Origin: Ceratobasidium sp. AG-K
Lineage: Eukaryota > Basidiomycota > Agaricomycetes > Cantharellales > Ceratobasidiaceae
DNA length: 64,000 nt
Direction: 5' to 3'
NCBI GenBank assembly: GCA_037039685.1
Contig: JAWNGF010000006.1
Span: 1,798,001-1,862,000, forward strand
Shown here: positions 44,772 to 57,077 of the stretch, piece after piece
How the letters are laid out: the number at the start of each line of letters is the position of its first letter
How positions within the stretch are numbered: position 1 is the first letter of the stretch
The notes under the pieces: generated by a model
Database searches by the model: none
What the model saw: the letters and a program-made list of their open reading frames with translations, nothing else
Told to the model about the DNA's origin: nothing
Position numbers and translations under genes: made by a program

Positions 44772-46884
44772 ATGCCTATTCCGTGTGAAGTCGTCGGTTC
44801 AATCCCTCGTCCTATTAAACTTCAGCAAGCTTTTTTAAACTATGAACTGAAGCAAATGCAAGTCACTTGTCGGCTAAACTAGTTCGTGTTCTTACTCTTC
44901 GACAGCCCCTTTGAAGTACTCGAGCGCGAAATCAATGCGTCGGTCAAAGACACTATCCAGCGCATGGAGGACGCCGGTCAGCTGGTCATCACAGACGGTG
45001 AACAAGGCATCAGTTCATTTGCAACCTATCCTCTTGTGGAGTGCGTCCCACATGGTCCCTTCAGGGCTGCCAACTCACATCCCACCTTGCAGCACGCTAC
45101 GTGGAACTGGTCTGGCGGAAAACCTCGTTGCGGATGGCCAGGTAAGCACCCCAGCCCTGACAGACGATAGAACAATACTGATTTTTCACCTTCTGTATGC
45201 GTGGATAGTACTTTGCAATGTAAGCAGTCCTTCAGGAACAGCGCGGGGTCTGGGTTGTAAAAACCTCCCGCCCGACCCTTGGTCGCTCTTCTTTTTCATT
45301 AACTAATCCGGTCCGGTCGGGAATAGTTTTGAAGATGGCCACCACCGTCAATTACCACGTCTTGTGTCCGGCCCGTTTCGTTACAAGTCATATGCTGCTG
45401 AGTATTTGGAACGCGGGCTGAGTTCGGCGCAACATCTTATGAAGCAGGTGCGCGCTACTTTGTTACTACCTGATCAATTCTACGCCCTACCCTGCACGCT
45501 ACTACGTACTATCCCTCATATAATCCAAAGCAGCACCTTCCCTTCTATACCATATTTCAACATCCTCGTTGGAATGATCACTGACGTACCCGTGGTGACT
45601 AGGCTGTCGTTGCGCCCAGCATGCTCAGTTTGTTATACCCTCTCAAATCGGACATCCCGGGGTACACCCGTGAACAGTTTTTGACTGATCTCTGCGACCA
45701 GGTGCGTTTTCCCTACCATGTCATACCCCTGCTGCGGCACCTTTCACTCCCGTCACTCATCATGCGTTCATCCTCCACTCGCGCGTGCCATTCACCCACC
45801 TGTCAATTCCAAACCCAAACTTTAACCTTTTGGGGCATGACCAAACTTACACCTCTACAGTGCGAGCACGATATTCGGAAATGCTTCCAGGCCGGCGCGG
45901 TCCGCGTCTCGATGGACTTTACCGAAGGCCGCCTGGCGCTCAGGAACGACGTGCGGAATCCATGGACGGGGTACGGGTTTCCCTCTCAACCCGATGCCGG
46001 CTAATCTTTACCTGGGTTTCACAGCGAACGACTATTGGACTTTTTCCTAGATCTCAACAATCGAGTGATTAATCGATTCACCGCGGTCGAGAGGGCCCAT
46101 ATTGGGGTGCATACGTGCCCTGGCGGGGATTGTGATTCGACGCATAGTTTGGATGTGCCGTATGAGCTCTTGTTGAAAGAGATGTTCAAACTGGTACGCC
46201 ACTTTTTCCGTGATCACTTTGAAGCTCGTCTACTTCGTGTTTACTTCGGAGATCTTTACCCGCCTGGGTCAACTACTCCATATTCGTCCACTACTCCGTA
46301 TGGTTCTGGGGTCGTATACTGACGAGCGGTATAGAACGCAGGCTACTTCCTGATCCAATGCGCTTCTGAAAAGGATCGCAACAAGGTGTTCAAGCTTATC
46401 GGTAAGAACATACGGCGGGACGCCAACGGGGTTAAACAGGTCTGTCCGCCCACCCCACTTGCCTTTTTCGCCAAATCTGATTTTGGCAACGCGCTCGCGT
46501 GAATTTCCATTAATTAGATGGCATACATCGGCGTCACAAGTACCATCAACCCACGCATCGAAACACCCGAGGAGGTGGCACAGATGCTGATCGCGGCGTC
46601 AAAGTATATCCCGACCGACCAACTTGGTGCGACTGACGGTAAGATTGACTCAACATGCGCGCATAATTTGCTCATTGACGGAACTTGCCGCAGACTGTGG
46701 GTTTTCACCTTTCAACGATGACAAGAAACCGTAAGCGAAGCTCATTCGGCTAAGTGGACCTAGACTAACAGGTGTTTTCAGACGACACGGTGGCTCTCCG
46801 GACTTTGCGCGCGATGTTGCGTTCCAGAAAATTGCCGCACGCGTAAAAGGCGCGCGACTCGCGAGCGAGCGACTGGGAATCTAA
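44772..46884 (+). CDS. MetE C-terminal-domain protein (cobalamin-independent methionine-synthase-like), copy 1
   Basis: ATG 44772 gives MPIPCEVVGSIPRPIKLQ, the classic (P)TxxxGSxPR start of the MetE C-terminal barrel family. Then FEVLEREINASVKDTI, ITDGEQGISSFATY, GTGLAENLVADGQ, FEDGHHRQLPRL, VAPSMLSLLYPL, FTEGRLALRNDVRNPW, IGVHTCPGGDCDS and TDDCGFSPF. HxC (HTC) and the Cys of DCGFSP match the zinc ligands of MetE. Ends ARLASERLGI at TAA 46882-46884. Around 11 exons. About 380 residues and no MetE N-terminal domain, so it is a methyltransferase-like relative, not a full methionine synthase. The first intron (44858-44905) uses a GC donor. Tandem with copy 2. Confidence 0.82.
44858..44905 (+). 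other. GC-AG intron (48 nt)
   Basis: The donor is AAT|GCAAGT and the acceptor is GACAG. Splicing here keeps phase (...KQI then PFEVLE). The tandem paralogue has an intron at the same codon and phase but with a GT donor (AAGAT|GTACGC near 47575). The nearby GT at 44862 does not keep phase. GCAAGT is the usual strong form of GC donors. Confidence 0.7.
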
Positions 46885-47490
46885 ACGCAAGCGAACTGGA
46901 ATTCGCTTCAGAATTTGACCATGACCCAATGTAGGCCACGCGTGCGATTGGATATTCCCCACATAGACCTTTTTATCCTCAGAAACACTGATGCTTTGAT
47001 GTATTTGTATTCGTCGCCTTCGTTCTCGTGCTCGTTCCTATGCTGTTGTAGATTTTGTTGGAAAATGAATTTATAGGCTGTGTCGTATTTAAAGTAGGTG
47101 GTTGATGCGGAGGTATATGAAACTGATGTCTTACGTACATGGGCCGCCGGCGCCCAAGGCTTGAAAGCGGAGTCATTTGTGAACCGTAGGAGATCTGGCC
47201 CAGACCGATCTGGAGCTGCCTACAGATAGTGATACCGCCGGTAAGGGGATACCTGGACAGATCGGGGTCGATGGCAAGTTGCCACCTTGCGTGTGCCTAG
47301 GGGCCCAATATAACTGTCTATCTGCATCTTCATCGTCACAAAATAGATTTTTTTTTGCGTCCACATGACCAACGAAGCCAGATCAGATACACGAGCCTGA
47401 GAAGAGCGTGGACGTTATAACGTGCTCCGCGCGTAACTCTAGGGAATTGAACTATCGCGAGGTCTCTCTTTGCACCAGCCGTACTACATT
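46885..47490. other. Intergenic between tandem MetE-like genes
   Basis: 606 bp with terminator of copy 1 and promoter of copy 2. No gene seen. Confidence 0.55.
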
Positions 47491-49328
47491 ATGCCAATTC
47501 CGACAGAGGTTGTAGGATCCCTTCCCCGTCCCACTGAGCTTCAAAAAGCGTTTGCGGATTACGACCAAGGAAAGATGTACGCATATAATATTGATTTCCT
47601 CTATTTGTCCATTGCGTGTTCTTTTTTGCCACCCTTTGAACTGGCCCCTAGGGGGGTTACTCGAAAATGCATTTCCCCCTACATCCAATACATCGAATAA
47701 CTCTGGCTTTAGATCATTTGAAGAGCTCCAGGCACAACAAGATAAAGCGTGTGAAGATTCAATTCGCCGGATGGCCGCAACCGGCGAGTCCTTTGTCACC
47801 GATGGCGAACAACGGGCTAGTTCGTTTGCGACCTATCCTCTAACCGAGTAGGTCGGATCGGCTTTTCGGGTGAGCAGCTGATCGATCTCATTTGGTCCCT
47901 GTAGCACATTGGGTGGGACCGGGTTAGCCAAGAACCTCGCTGCGGACGGGCAGGTACGTATCCGAATCGATGGCCGGTTGAGCTAACCTAACGTCAACGA
48001 GCGTACAGTACTTTGCCATGTGAGTGTGCTACACTTGTCAAAGAAATCTCGGCTGCTTACTTTGTCTTCTAGCTTTGACGATGGTCATCATCGCCAATTG
48101 CCCCGTCTCACCGGAGGTCCATTCCGGTACAAGACATACGCGTCCGACTACTTCCAGCGGTCGTCTAAGGATGCGGGTGCTTCGATGAAGACGGTGAGTG
48201 GATTTATGCTTTATAGGCGCTATTATCTGACGTGAAATGTGTAGGCTGTGATCGCACCAAGTATGTTGAGCTTGTTGTATCCTCTCGACGGAAGTGTCGC
48301 CGACTATTCGAGGGAACAGTTCCTTTCGGATCTCTGTGATGAGGTCTGGAATTCCAGCTTTCATGCACATCACATCATTGACGCCAATCATAGTGCGAGA
48401 AGGATATCCGCCAAGCATTCAAGGCCGGCGCGGTTCGCGTATCCATTGATTTCACGGAGGGCCGCCTTGCATCTAAGAGCGATCCACGTAACCCCTGGAC
48501 TGGGTTAGTCTGAGCCGCCGAGCCGGAGCCTCGAGACACTAACCTAATATATTCGCAGACGCAATATGCTTGAGTCTTTCATCGAATTGAACAACCGCGT
48601 GATTGACCGGTTTACGCCCGAAGAACGCAGGAACATTGGCATCCACACTTGTCCCGGTGGCGATTGTGATTCAGTGCATAGCGCCGAGGTGCCTTATGAG
48701 AACCTCCTGCCAAGTATGTTCAAGATGGTACGTCTGTGCTTGCTTTGTTTGCGCCTCCTCCTACGGTCTTAAGATATGATATGATGTAATAGAACGCGGG
48801 CTATTTCTTAATCCAATGCGCGTCTGAGGCGGATAAGGAGCGGGTTTACAAGCTTGTTGGAGAGAACATCCGCAAAGATGCGAATGGCGTGAAGCAGGTA
48901 AGTTTTTTAATTGATGTTTTTCTGAGTCTCCAAGCGCTGAGCGTCTGACAGATCGCATTTATTGGTGTGATCAATCCATTGAACCCTACTATCGAGATAC
49001 CAGAACAAGTGGCCGATGCGCTGGTGACTGCCTCCAAGTTCATCGCTAAGGATCAGCTCGGAGCAACTGATGGTGAGTTTCTAGTATGTTATTCGTCAAT
49101 GCTAAACTCACCTCGGTTTTATGTGGAAAGACTGTGGATTCTCACCATTTAGCATTGACGTCAAGCCGTAAGTAGCACATATAGATAGCCTGAACGAGAT
49201 TTTGATAACAGCTAACTTTTGAGCACAGTAAACATGGGTCACCTGACTTTGCGCGTGACGTTGCCTTCAAGAAGATTGCTGCTCGAATCCAGGGCGCGAA
49301 GCTGGCGAGCGAGAGACTTGGGATCTAA
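47491..49328 (+). CDS. MetE C-terminal-domain protein, copy 2
   Basis: ATG 47491 gives MPIPTEVVGSLPRPTELQ. Same exon plan and motifs as copy 1: SFEELQAQQDKACEDSI, VTDGEQRASSFATY, GGTGLAKNLAADGQ, DDGHHRQLPRLTGG, IAPSMLSLLYPL, FTEGRLASKSDPRNPW, IGIHTCPGGDCDS (HxC zinc ligands), AFIGVINPLNPTIE, TDDCGFSPF (third ligand) and KLASERLGI, with TAA at 49326-49328. The conserved ends and phase in all exons indicate an intact gene. Probably methyl transfer to a thiol or selenol acceptor; the substrate is not deducible. Confidence 0.85.
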
Positions 49329-49918
49329 GTCATTCTGTATTCTGAAATTTAGTAAATGCAAGGTGTGAATCTAAGGGTGTTGGTAATCCCCGTGAACCGT
49401 GCTCGGATCCAGGGTTTGATTCAAGTGGGCTTGGCTACGTTTCAATGCACCAAGTGGCCTCGCAATGTTCCATAATGCTGGATAAATCCCGCCCCTAAAT
49501 GTGGCACAATGAGAGAAATATATTGACATCGACGAGACACGTGCATTCAAGGAATTGGGATGTGATATATTGTTGGTAGTACTTAGATTTTCGTCTCACA
49601 TATGCATATATGCCACTACACCCAGTACAAAAGGAGCCATTAAAAAGAAAAGAAAAGAAAAGCGAAGTAACTGGGCTTAACCTATATGTTTGTCATAGTC
49701 ATGGGATAGATAACAAACTGAGGCTGTGTGAATCGAGCGGTATACCGACGGATGGGACGTATCTCCATCTCCGTAATAATGCCGGCAGCGATCTCGACGC
49801 TCTTAAAACGGACAGTGTCCAGCAATTGTTTATCTAGAACTACGGCCGGAAGTTTGGTACCACTTATTTGATCCCATCCTCGAATGGTTTTAGTTGAAAG
49901 CACTTCCGCCTCGTCCCA
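49329..49918. other. Intergenic / 3' flank of pseudogene
   Basis: No gene supported. Low-complexity aaaagaaaagaaaag at about 49646-49662. Frame fragments at 49682-49903 on the minus strand may be the decayed tail of the TPR pseudogene. Confidence 0.45.
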
Positions 49919-52915
49919 TCAACCCATCTTGATATAGACTATAGCGAGGTTGCTCGTACTAGCGAGCGTGTCCGGATGAGCTTCCCCAAGAACCCTCTTA
50001 CGTAACTCTAGTACTTGATTCCCAAGCGATTCTGCGTCCCTCAACTGTCCTTGTTGCCAGTATGTAGACGTAAGAACAACCATATCGTTGAGTGTCTCTG
50101 GATGCGTTTCGCCAGGTTTGCGTCTGCGTATACCTAGGAGTTCTAATTCGATTGATTTTGCATCTCCCAGTCGGCTGTAGTGCCGGAAAAAGTTGGTGAA
50201 GTCGGTAATGCAGGTGATAGTATCGGGGTACTCTTCGCCAAGAATCTGCATACGCTTCTCGCGAACCTGAGCTCCAAGCGTACATGCTTCGTGTCAATCG
50301 ATTTTGGTGAGAGTATATGACCGCGAGATTATTCTCGCTAGTAAGGGTATCTGGGTTGTCATCACCCAGGATTCGCTTGCGTGTCTCAAACGCTAGCTCT
50401 CTTAGTGTCTCCGCCTGTTCCAGTATGCCCTGGTGCAGTAGGTCTGGGTAAGATTGTTCATACTGGTGAGGGTATCGAGATACTCTTCACCGAGGATTTC
50501 TTTACTGTTAAAAACTTCTGTGCCCAGTCTTGCGCCGTCGTCCCAACCACTGTTGGGGGCCGAGGAACTGAATATTAGTGACCTGCACACCGAACTAAAA
50601 ATGGCCGCTTTCAGTGACGTATTGCCTTAAGCTCCAGGCATCTTGCGCATGGTTTGGATTGATCCTTACCAAAAACAGTAAACTCGAAATGATTGTGGAG
50701 CTAATTGCCCTCCGGTCAGCCCTGGAGATAAGGTTCAGTGAAAATATAGCTGAAAGCGGTCACGGTCAGTGCTTTAGACTATGAGTTCTCAATGTTTAGA
50801 TCACAAGGATTCAGCCCGCCTACCCCACACAGTGTAACTACGCAGATTCATATACGTAGCTGCGAGATTGCTTTTAATAGTGAGAGCGCATGGGTGTTCG
50901 CGACCTAAGGCAGCTTCGTAAGAGTTGAGGACCTGTTTCTGTAGTATCTTGGCTACGGTAAAGCGACCAAGATGCGAGTACATAGATCCGAGATTGCTCT
51001 TGGTGGTCTATGCGGCTGGGTGCTCCTCTCCAAGAATCTCTTTACCCGCTGCGAGAATTCTTTTGTGTAATTGCTCCGCTTTCTCGTAATACCCTTGCCG
51101 CAGATACGTGGTCGCGAGGTTATTCCAGCTACAGAGTGTCTCAGGTTGCTTCTCTCCCAACACAAATTCGTATGCATTCGTCGCTTGCGTTTCAAGGTCT
51201 CTCTACTTTCTCAAACTGACGAGCTCGCGGTAAGTATGGGCGAAGTTGCTCATGCTTGTGATAGTATCTGGGTGTTGTTCGCCTAGAACCCGTGCGCGGG
51301 TGGTCATGAGTTGTATGCCAAGGGTCTCTGCCTGGTCCAATTGGCCCTGTTGCTAGTGTAATGACGCAAGGTTACTCCTGCTGGAGGGCACTAGGCTGTT
51401 CTGCGCAAAAGCACCGCCCTCGCGCCTCGGACACTCTGGGGTATAGTTCTCCCGCTTCCTTCCATCGACCTTGTTGCGTGCTATGTAAGGGCAAGATTGT
51501 CAATCCAAGTGAGCGTTTCCGGGTGGTCCGGACCAAGCTTGTCTTCCAGAGTTGCCTTCATAAACACTTCAAATGTCTCTCCTTGTTATAATTTCCCTCT
51601 GACGTGATACACCTTGGCAAAGCCAGACCCATAGTTTACGCTAATCGTACTTCCTGGCCCTGAGAGTGCGTCGAGAACTTTGTTGACGTGTAATTCAAGG
51701 CCTTTCATAAACCACAGTGATTCAGCTATTTGGTCCTGTCCAGTCGGCTGACACAGCAAAGCAGCTGAGCACTCGAGCATACAAACCGAGGTGTCAATGG
51801 GGGAGATATTACAGTGCGCGCCTACTCTTGCAACAACACGTGGATATTATAGACGTTATTGTTGCAATCGTACTCAATAAGGGAGTAGGAAGCAAGTTAT
51901 CCTATTGCCGTGGAAAATCTTAGTAGATCCGAGCTTCCATTCGAATTTAAGAACCTGCTGAGGTATTGATAGAGGTAATTGTGGACCGACTCTTCCAGCG
52001 CAGTTGGCCGTACTATGGATATGTATGACTCGATGTTCGCAGCAGCTTTCCCAGTCACCAAGATGGACGCTCTCTAATCCCCGATCGACGTTAAGCCTGT
52101 ATTAATCTCCATTTGTCCTTGGAATCTACGGGTCATTGCCTCCGTTTCTCGTTCGCTATCGGTTGTTATGCCTTTCATACTGGCCATCGCCTCCGTCTGT
52201 AGAAGTCGCTGGAATTTCGTGGGGGTAGGCATGCTGACTGTGTGCACGTGCCCAGCACCAATGCTCAATATAGGGGATACATGACTGTCCGGATGTATTC
52301 TCTTCGCTTCAGCAAGTAAATGGCTGGTTGGGTTGCTGTATCCAATTTCGCCGCCAATAAGCGAGTGCCTGACGGAGCCCTCAACAATATCTATACTTTT
52401 GAAAAGGTCTGGGTGGGCCATGGTCGTATAGAGTGCTTCCCAGATAGTACAGTCGGGCGAGGGTTGGATGTAGTAACATACGACCGAAATATGGAAGGTA
52501 CGATGGCGGCCATGTTAAGTTTCGACGTTGCAAAACCATACTGTGTATCCTCGACAGTTGATTCGGCTCGGTCGGACAAAGATACTCACGTTTTTCAACT
52601 ATTCGAACTCGAAATCATACGTTCGTTTTTATTTCCCGTTACGCGCCCTTCGGAGGTTGGGTCCCTTGTACTGGCTTGATCCAGGCGTCCCAATCACCTT
52701 CTTGTTGGGAAATGCTTCGCCCACCAGCTTGGTGTATGATTTTATGGCATGATCAACCGACATTTGCAGCCTACCAATCATGCATGCGCTCAATCATTAC
52801 CAAGAATCTTCGTTAGTGAGAGACAGCATCCAGTGGGTTTTGACGAATGTTAACCCACCAAAACATAGAATATTCAAGCCCACTTTCTTCACGTCTTGAT
52901 CGAATATACTCATAA
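49919..52915 (-). pseudogene. Decayed patatin/TPR NLR-like gene, NB-ARC missing
   Basis: Read 5' to 3' on the minus strand: a GLNILCFGG start remnant (about 52860-52890) like the intact neighbour; a patatin C-terminal part (52421-52074: GGEIGYSNPTSHLLAEAKRI, SPILSIGAGHVHTVS); then directly a segment matching the neighbour's post-NB-ARC region (NYLYQYLSRFLN for DYMRDYLARFLD; LHVNKVLDALSG for LHVNKIILEQRG); then TPR units with GxxHPxTL (GETHPETLNDM; GEAHPDTLAST). Multiple stops and frame changes. No P-loop is found between patatin and the helical region. A MITE (50548-50834) sits in the TPR part. Confidence 0.8.
50548..50834. mobile_element. 287 bp MITE-like element, CACTG termini, copy 2
   Basis: Diverged copy of 28252-28539 in the same orientation, with numerous substitutions, mostly transitions (for example cttaggcttcagg/cttaagctccagg). 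Same CACTGTTGGGGGC start and CACACAGTG end. Flanks are AAC on the left and TAAC on the right, so the 3 bp duplication is not exact here. It lies inside the TPR pseudogene. Confidence 0.8.
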
Positions 52916-53173
52916 TAGCTATGTGGATTGGTTAGATAGGAGATAGGTTGCCGGTGGTGTGAAATCGACACTCAGGACCGCTAAGTGCTTGAGGCCTGTT
53001 TGAATTGGGTTGATGTGTACATATTTGACATAGCGTCAGCGTGTCTGGTACCGAATTGAGCAGAGCAAGCTTCATAGAGAATTAGAGTTATATTTATTTA
53101 TTTAGTGGTACAAGTTCACTGTAAGATAAACACTACAAGCAAGCGAGCCTCAAGGATGAATGAGAGACTTGTT

Positions 53174-56100
53174 TCAGGAGTACGGGACATATGATCCAAA
53201 ACTGGCAGCCCTGCTCTGGATAGACTGGACAAATCCCGAGCCAGGACGCGTTGAGGCATTGACACCTGGAGGAGGGCTTGCCCCTGGGCGAGGAGGATAC
53301 CCCGGAGGGGCAGAGTTCGCAGGCTGGACGGCGTCTGGCTGTGGAATGCCAATCTTTCGGCCCCAGGAACCCATTGCCTGGTTAAGTAGTACCTTAGCTT
53401 CGCCCAAACGAGCCGTCTTCGCGAAATTGGTGGCTAAGTTCTTCATCATATTTAGGGTAGCTGGATGGTCTCCGCCGAACAGTCGTTTGAATGCGTTCAA
53501 GATCTTCGTTCGCAATTGCTCTGCCTCCGCGTGTCGACCTTGATGTGAATAAGCGGAGGCGAGATTGGCCATGCCATTTAGCGTGGTCGGGTGTTCGTCC
53601 CCAAGTATCCGCTTTTGTGCATTCGTAGCTGGCACCTGTAATGCCTCCGCCTCGTTCCACCGACCTTGATACAAATAGGTAGACGCAAGGATGTTGATAC
53701 TAGCGAGGGTATATGGATGGTCCGGACCCAACGCTTGTTCACTCGCTTGTTTGACCTGTATATCCAGAGCTTCCTTCTGGTTCCATCGTCCCATGGATCC
53801 GTAGACCTCAGCAAAACTGGCCGCGTGGTTAGCGCCCATCGCACCACGCTGCTCCAGGATAATCTTGTTGACGTGTAGAACAAGTGCTCGTCTAAACATC
53901 TGAGAGTCGATGGCGTTGCTGGCTAGAATTGATTGGGAGAGCAAGGTGGTTGTACACTCGAGCGCAAGGTCCGGTGGTTGAGAAATAACAATGCGCGCCC
54001 AATCTTGAATCAATGGGTGCATAGCGTACGCGTTGTTAGTTGTGTCGAATTCGACGAGTGAACATGATACAAGCTCGCCCAAAGCTCGAGAGAAACGCGC
54101 CGCGCCCCAGTACCCGCCATCCAGAAAGCGGGCGAGATAGTCACGCATATAGTCACGAGCGGTGGCCTCGACTTGGGTGGGAGGGAGTTGAGCGTTGTAA
54201 CTTTTCATGTTGATGGAAGCTTGCTGGAAGATCTTCTCGGGAATAGCGCCGTGATGAAGGTACGCGAGTAACCAGAACGTTCGCTGGGAGTCACCGTTTG
54301 CAACTAAGAGATCGTAACACATTTTTCCTGTGGTAAAAATCGCCTTGTTGTGTCGTCGACGATAACCTGTCGCCTTTGGAATTGCTCCATTAGGGCCTGT
54401 CTCTGAAGAAGAAATAGCTCCCGATATTTCCAGAGGCTAATATGGGAAGTGTTCCCGATGTATGCAGCAGCGTGGGCGATCGCAAGCGCTGCGCCTCCAA
54501 ATTCCTAGAAGGGCAATGATCAGACGGTGGTTCGCTGTAGGAAAGCGTTGGTACACACCTCTAACAGCATATGGATCGCTTCCATTTCACCGTGAAATTC
54601 TCGACCGTATGAATGAACAGTCTTCAAGAACAGAGCGAGGGCATCATCGTGGGTCATGCCCGAGATATGACGAACAGAATTAGGTCCACGAGCGTGGAGT
54701 GTCAGGTCAGGCGAGCGAGTAGTAATGACGATATTGCCATGGTTTCCTCCGGGGAAGTAGTTTTGAACGTTGGTGGATGCCCGATCTGCACCGTCGAATA
54801 CCACAAGCCACGATTCAATGCGAGATCCCAACCAGTGAATCGCATCTTGGTATGTTTCTCCGAGGTTTCTGGCTATCGCAACTTCTTGCAGTGCGCTCTC
54901 AATGGCATCGCTAGAGCTTGCATCCACGTAAATTACCTCAGTCGACTGGTTTCGGCTCCGCTCAATCGCCTTGAGGACCAGCTGCGTCTTGCCAGTTCCA
55001 CCTAGTCCATAGACAACGCATACACGGCGTTCGCCAAAACCCGTAAGGCAGCCCTCGATATATTGATGTCGACTTCGCGACCTGTGAAAAACGATGTGGG
55101 CGTAGGGCAGAGTTTGGGGACGCCTGGTGGCCCTGGAGCGGGCTGTGCATAGCTACCTAAGGTCGGGGCGGCACCGTAAGCCGGACCAACGTTATAGGTT
55201 GGACCGGTGTCATAGGTCGGGCTCATAACCTGCGCCGGGGGGATATTAGGTGTCGGGAACATACTGTGGGTCGGGGAGATACTGTGGGTCGGGGGGATAC
55301 TGTGGGTCTGGGGGATACTGTGGGTCGGGGAGAGGTTCTGGGTTAGAACAATATTCTGAGTTGGGCCTATGTCGCCGAGTCAGACGGTCATTGACTTCGA
55401 CACAATCCAGCCAACTAACCGATGGACGTGACTGCCACGATAGGCTTCCTGCCTTTTATCGCCCCCGCCAGGTGCTCCAGTTTGTGCTCTGACTCGTCTG
55501 TTTCCATGTAGATTTTCGTGCGCTCTTGGACCTGGTGGGACTCTTCCCATTCCCCGTCCTCCGCGACTTGAGTGCCTTCGTCTACGTTGAACCGATAATA
55601 AACCCCTGATTGCGCTGGGATCTGCGCGGCGAATGCTTCAGCCGCCATTTCGTTGTCAGCCGCCATTTTCTTCATGATCGTTACAGCGTTCATGCGTAGG
55701 AACCAAGAGGGTGTGCTCGGGTCAGGATCTGGGAGTTGGATGGTACGCGCGTGGCCAGCGCCAATGCTCAAAATGCATGAAATGCGACGGCCAGGATAAA
55801 GGCTTCTAGCTTCGGCAATAACATGAGCAATCGAGTTCCCGCCCCAGGAATCATCCCGGACCGAGGACTGCTTCATCGGTTGTTCACTGAGCTCGAGGCT
55901 TGGGAAGAAAACGGGGTGCGCAAGGGTATGATAGAGTGCCTCCCAGACAGTAATATCTGGGTTCGAGCCAACGGCTGGTTTGTATGATCGAAATATGGCC
56001 GGGGAGCCACCGGTCGCTCCGCGCTTGGACGCCGCAAATAGCATACTACCGCATAGGGCGGTCAGCAATCGGATATTGGGATGCGAGCAGCGTACTCACG

Positions 56101-56606
56101 TCTTGCATTTATTCCCTGCCTTACCCCCCTCCAGGCGCATCTCTTCGCTGTTCCCGGAATCCTTTATCATCTGCTTTATGGCCTCTTTGAGTCTAGTCCC
56201 GCTATATGCGCTCAGATCGTTGGCCCCGAAGGTCTTGGTGCTGTGAAACAACCTCCATAGAAAAAGCCCATATGCCATGCCCGCCATAACCGGAATACAA
56301 TCCATCCGGCCCAAAAGACAGGCGCTTAATCTAAGCTATTATTAGCATATGTTAATTCTTGCTAATGTATACCTACCCTCCAGTCCCGGTTCCCGCGATA
56401 ATATCGAAATACTCGTTCGGGCTAAGAGGAAGACCGTACGGCTCAAGGGCACCTAGTCTTTCCAACACATGCCCTAGCACGTATAAGGAGGATAGGCCAT
56501 TTACACCATCGCCATCTACTGAAGTCAGTGCTCGCCCCGGCCCTACTCTTCTCGACTCACCGAAACACAGAATATTCAAGCCGCGTTCCTCTTGCTCGTT
56601 GGACAT
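53174..56606 (-). pseudogene. Patatin-NB-ARC-TPR NLR-like gene with two frame breaks and altered patatin nucleophile
   Basis: Fungal STAND/NLR architecture as in patatin-type incompatibility proteins. ATG 56606; patatin from GLNILCFGES, with an altered oxyanion loop DGDGVNG and the nucleophile elbow IAGTGTGG, where the family has GxSxG. Then HPVFFPSLE, WGGNSIAHV and SIGAGHARTI. A spacer has four 18 bp repeats. NB-ARC: VCVVYGLGGTGKTQL (Walker A), SWLVVFDGAD (Walker B-like), NIVITTRSP. Then EFGGAALAIAHAAAYIG, MCYDLLVANG and three TPR units with (D/E)HPxTL, and a Pro-rich tail. The frame shifts by one base near 55066 (between TGREVDI and QYIEGCL) and near 54352 (before NKAIFTT). Real decay and sequence error are both possible. 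Confidence 0.82.
55261..55332 (-). repeat. Four-unit 18 bp minisatellite in the NLR linker
   Basis: Four consecutive 18 bp units (atactgtgggtcggggag and variants) at 55261, 55279, 55297 and 55315. They encode six-residue THSIP(P/Q/S)-type repeats between the patatin and NB-ARC domains. Units differ by one or two bases. Confidence 0.9.
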
Positions 56607-57077
56607 GATTGCAGATGATGGGGGGCAAAGTCACCTAGGGGACGGTTTTAAACGACCAGAGCGGTGTAGCCAAGCGTAAGCCTGTACCGAATAAAAACTG
56701 CCAAGCCGATGGAACCTGATCTGCACTGACCTTGCAAGCGCTTCGAGCAATGTGACCGTGGGGTGCCTGGATAAGAACCATCTGGGTATCAAATTGCTCG
56801 ATCGCTCTTGATGCCCTTTGACGCGAGACAACTCAAATCAGGCGGAGCCGAGAACAATCCCTCGAGTAGATCCGCCTGGACTCGCACCACGAGGTTCGAT
56901 TCTGAAATCTCAGCCATGCCCTCGAGCACCGCCAAGGGCCAGGAACTGGGGCTCATCGAACAAGGATATATATATGCGCCTCCCCCTAAAGCGTGTATAC
57001 CAAACAACGGGACTGATCATTATCAATAAAGCTACAAAATTGCACAGAACTCAACAAGCCACTAGAATCACCCGTAA
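56607..57077. other. Intergenic
   Basis: Promoter of the NLR gene and 3' flank of MAD1. No gene seen. Confidence 0.5.
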
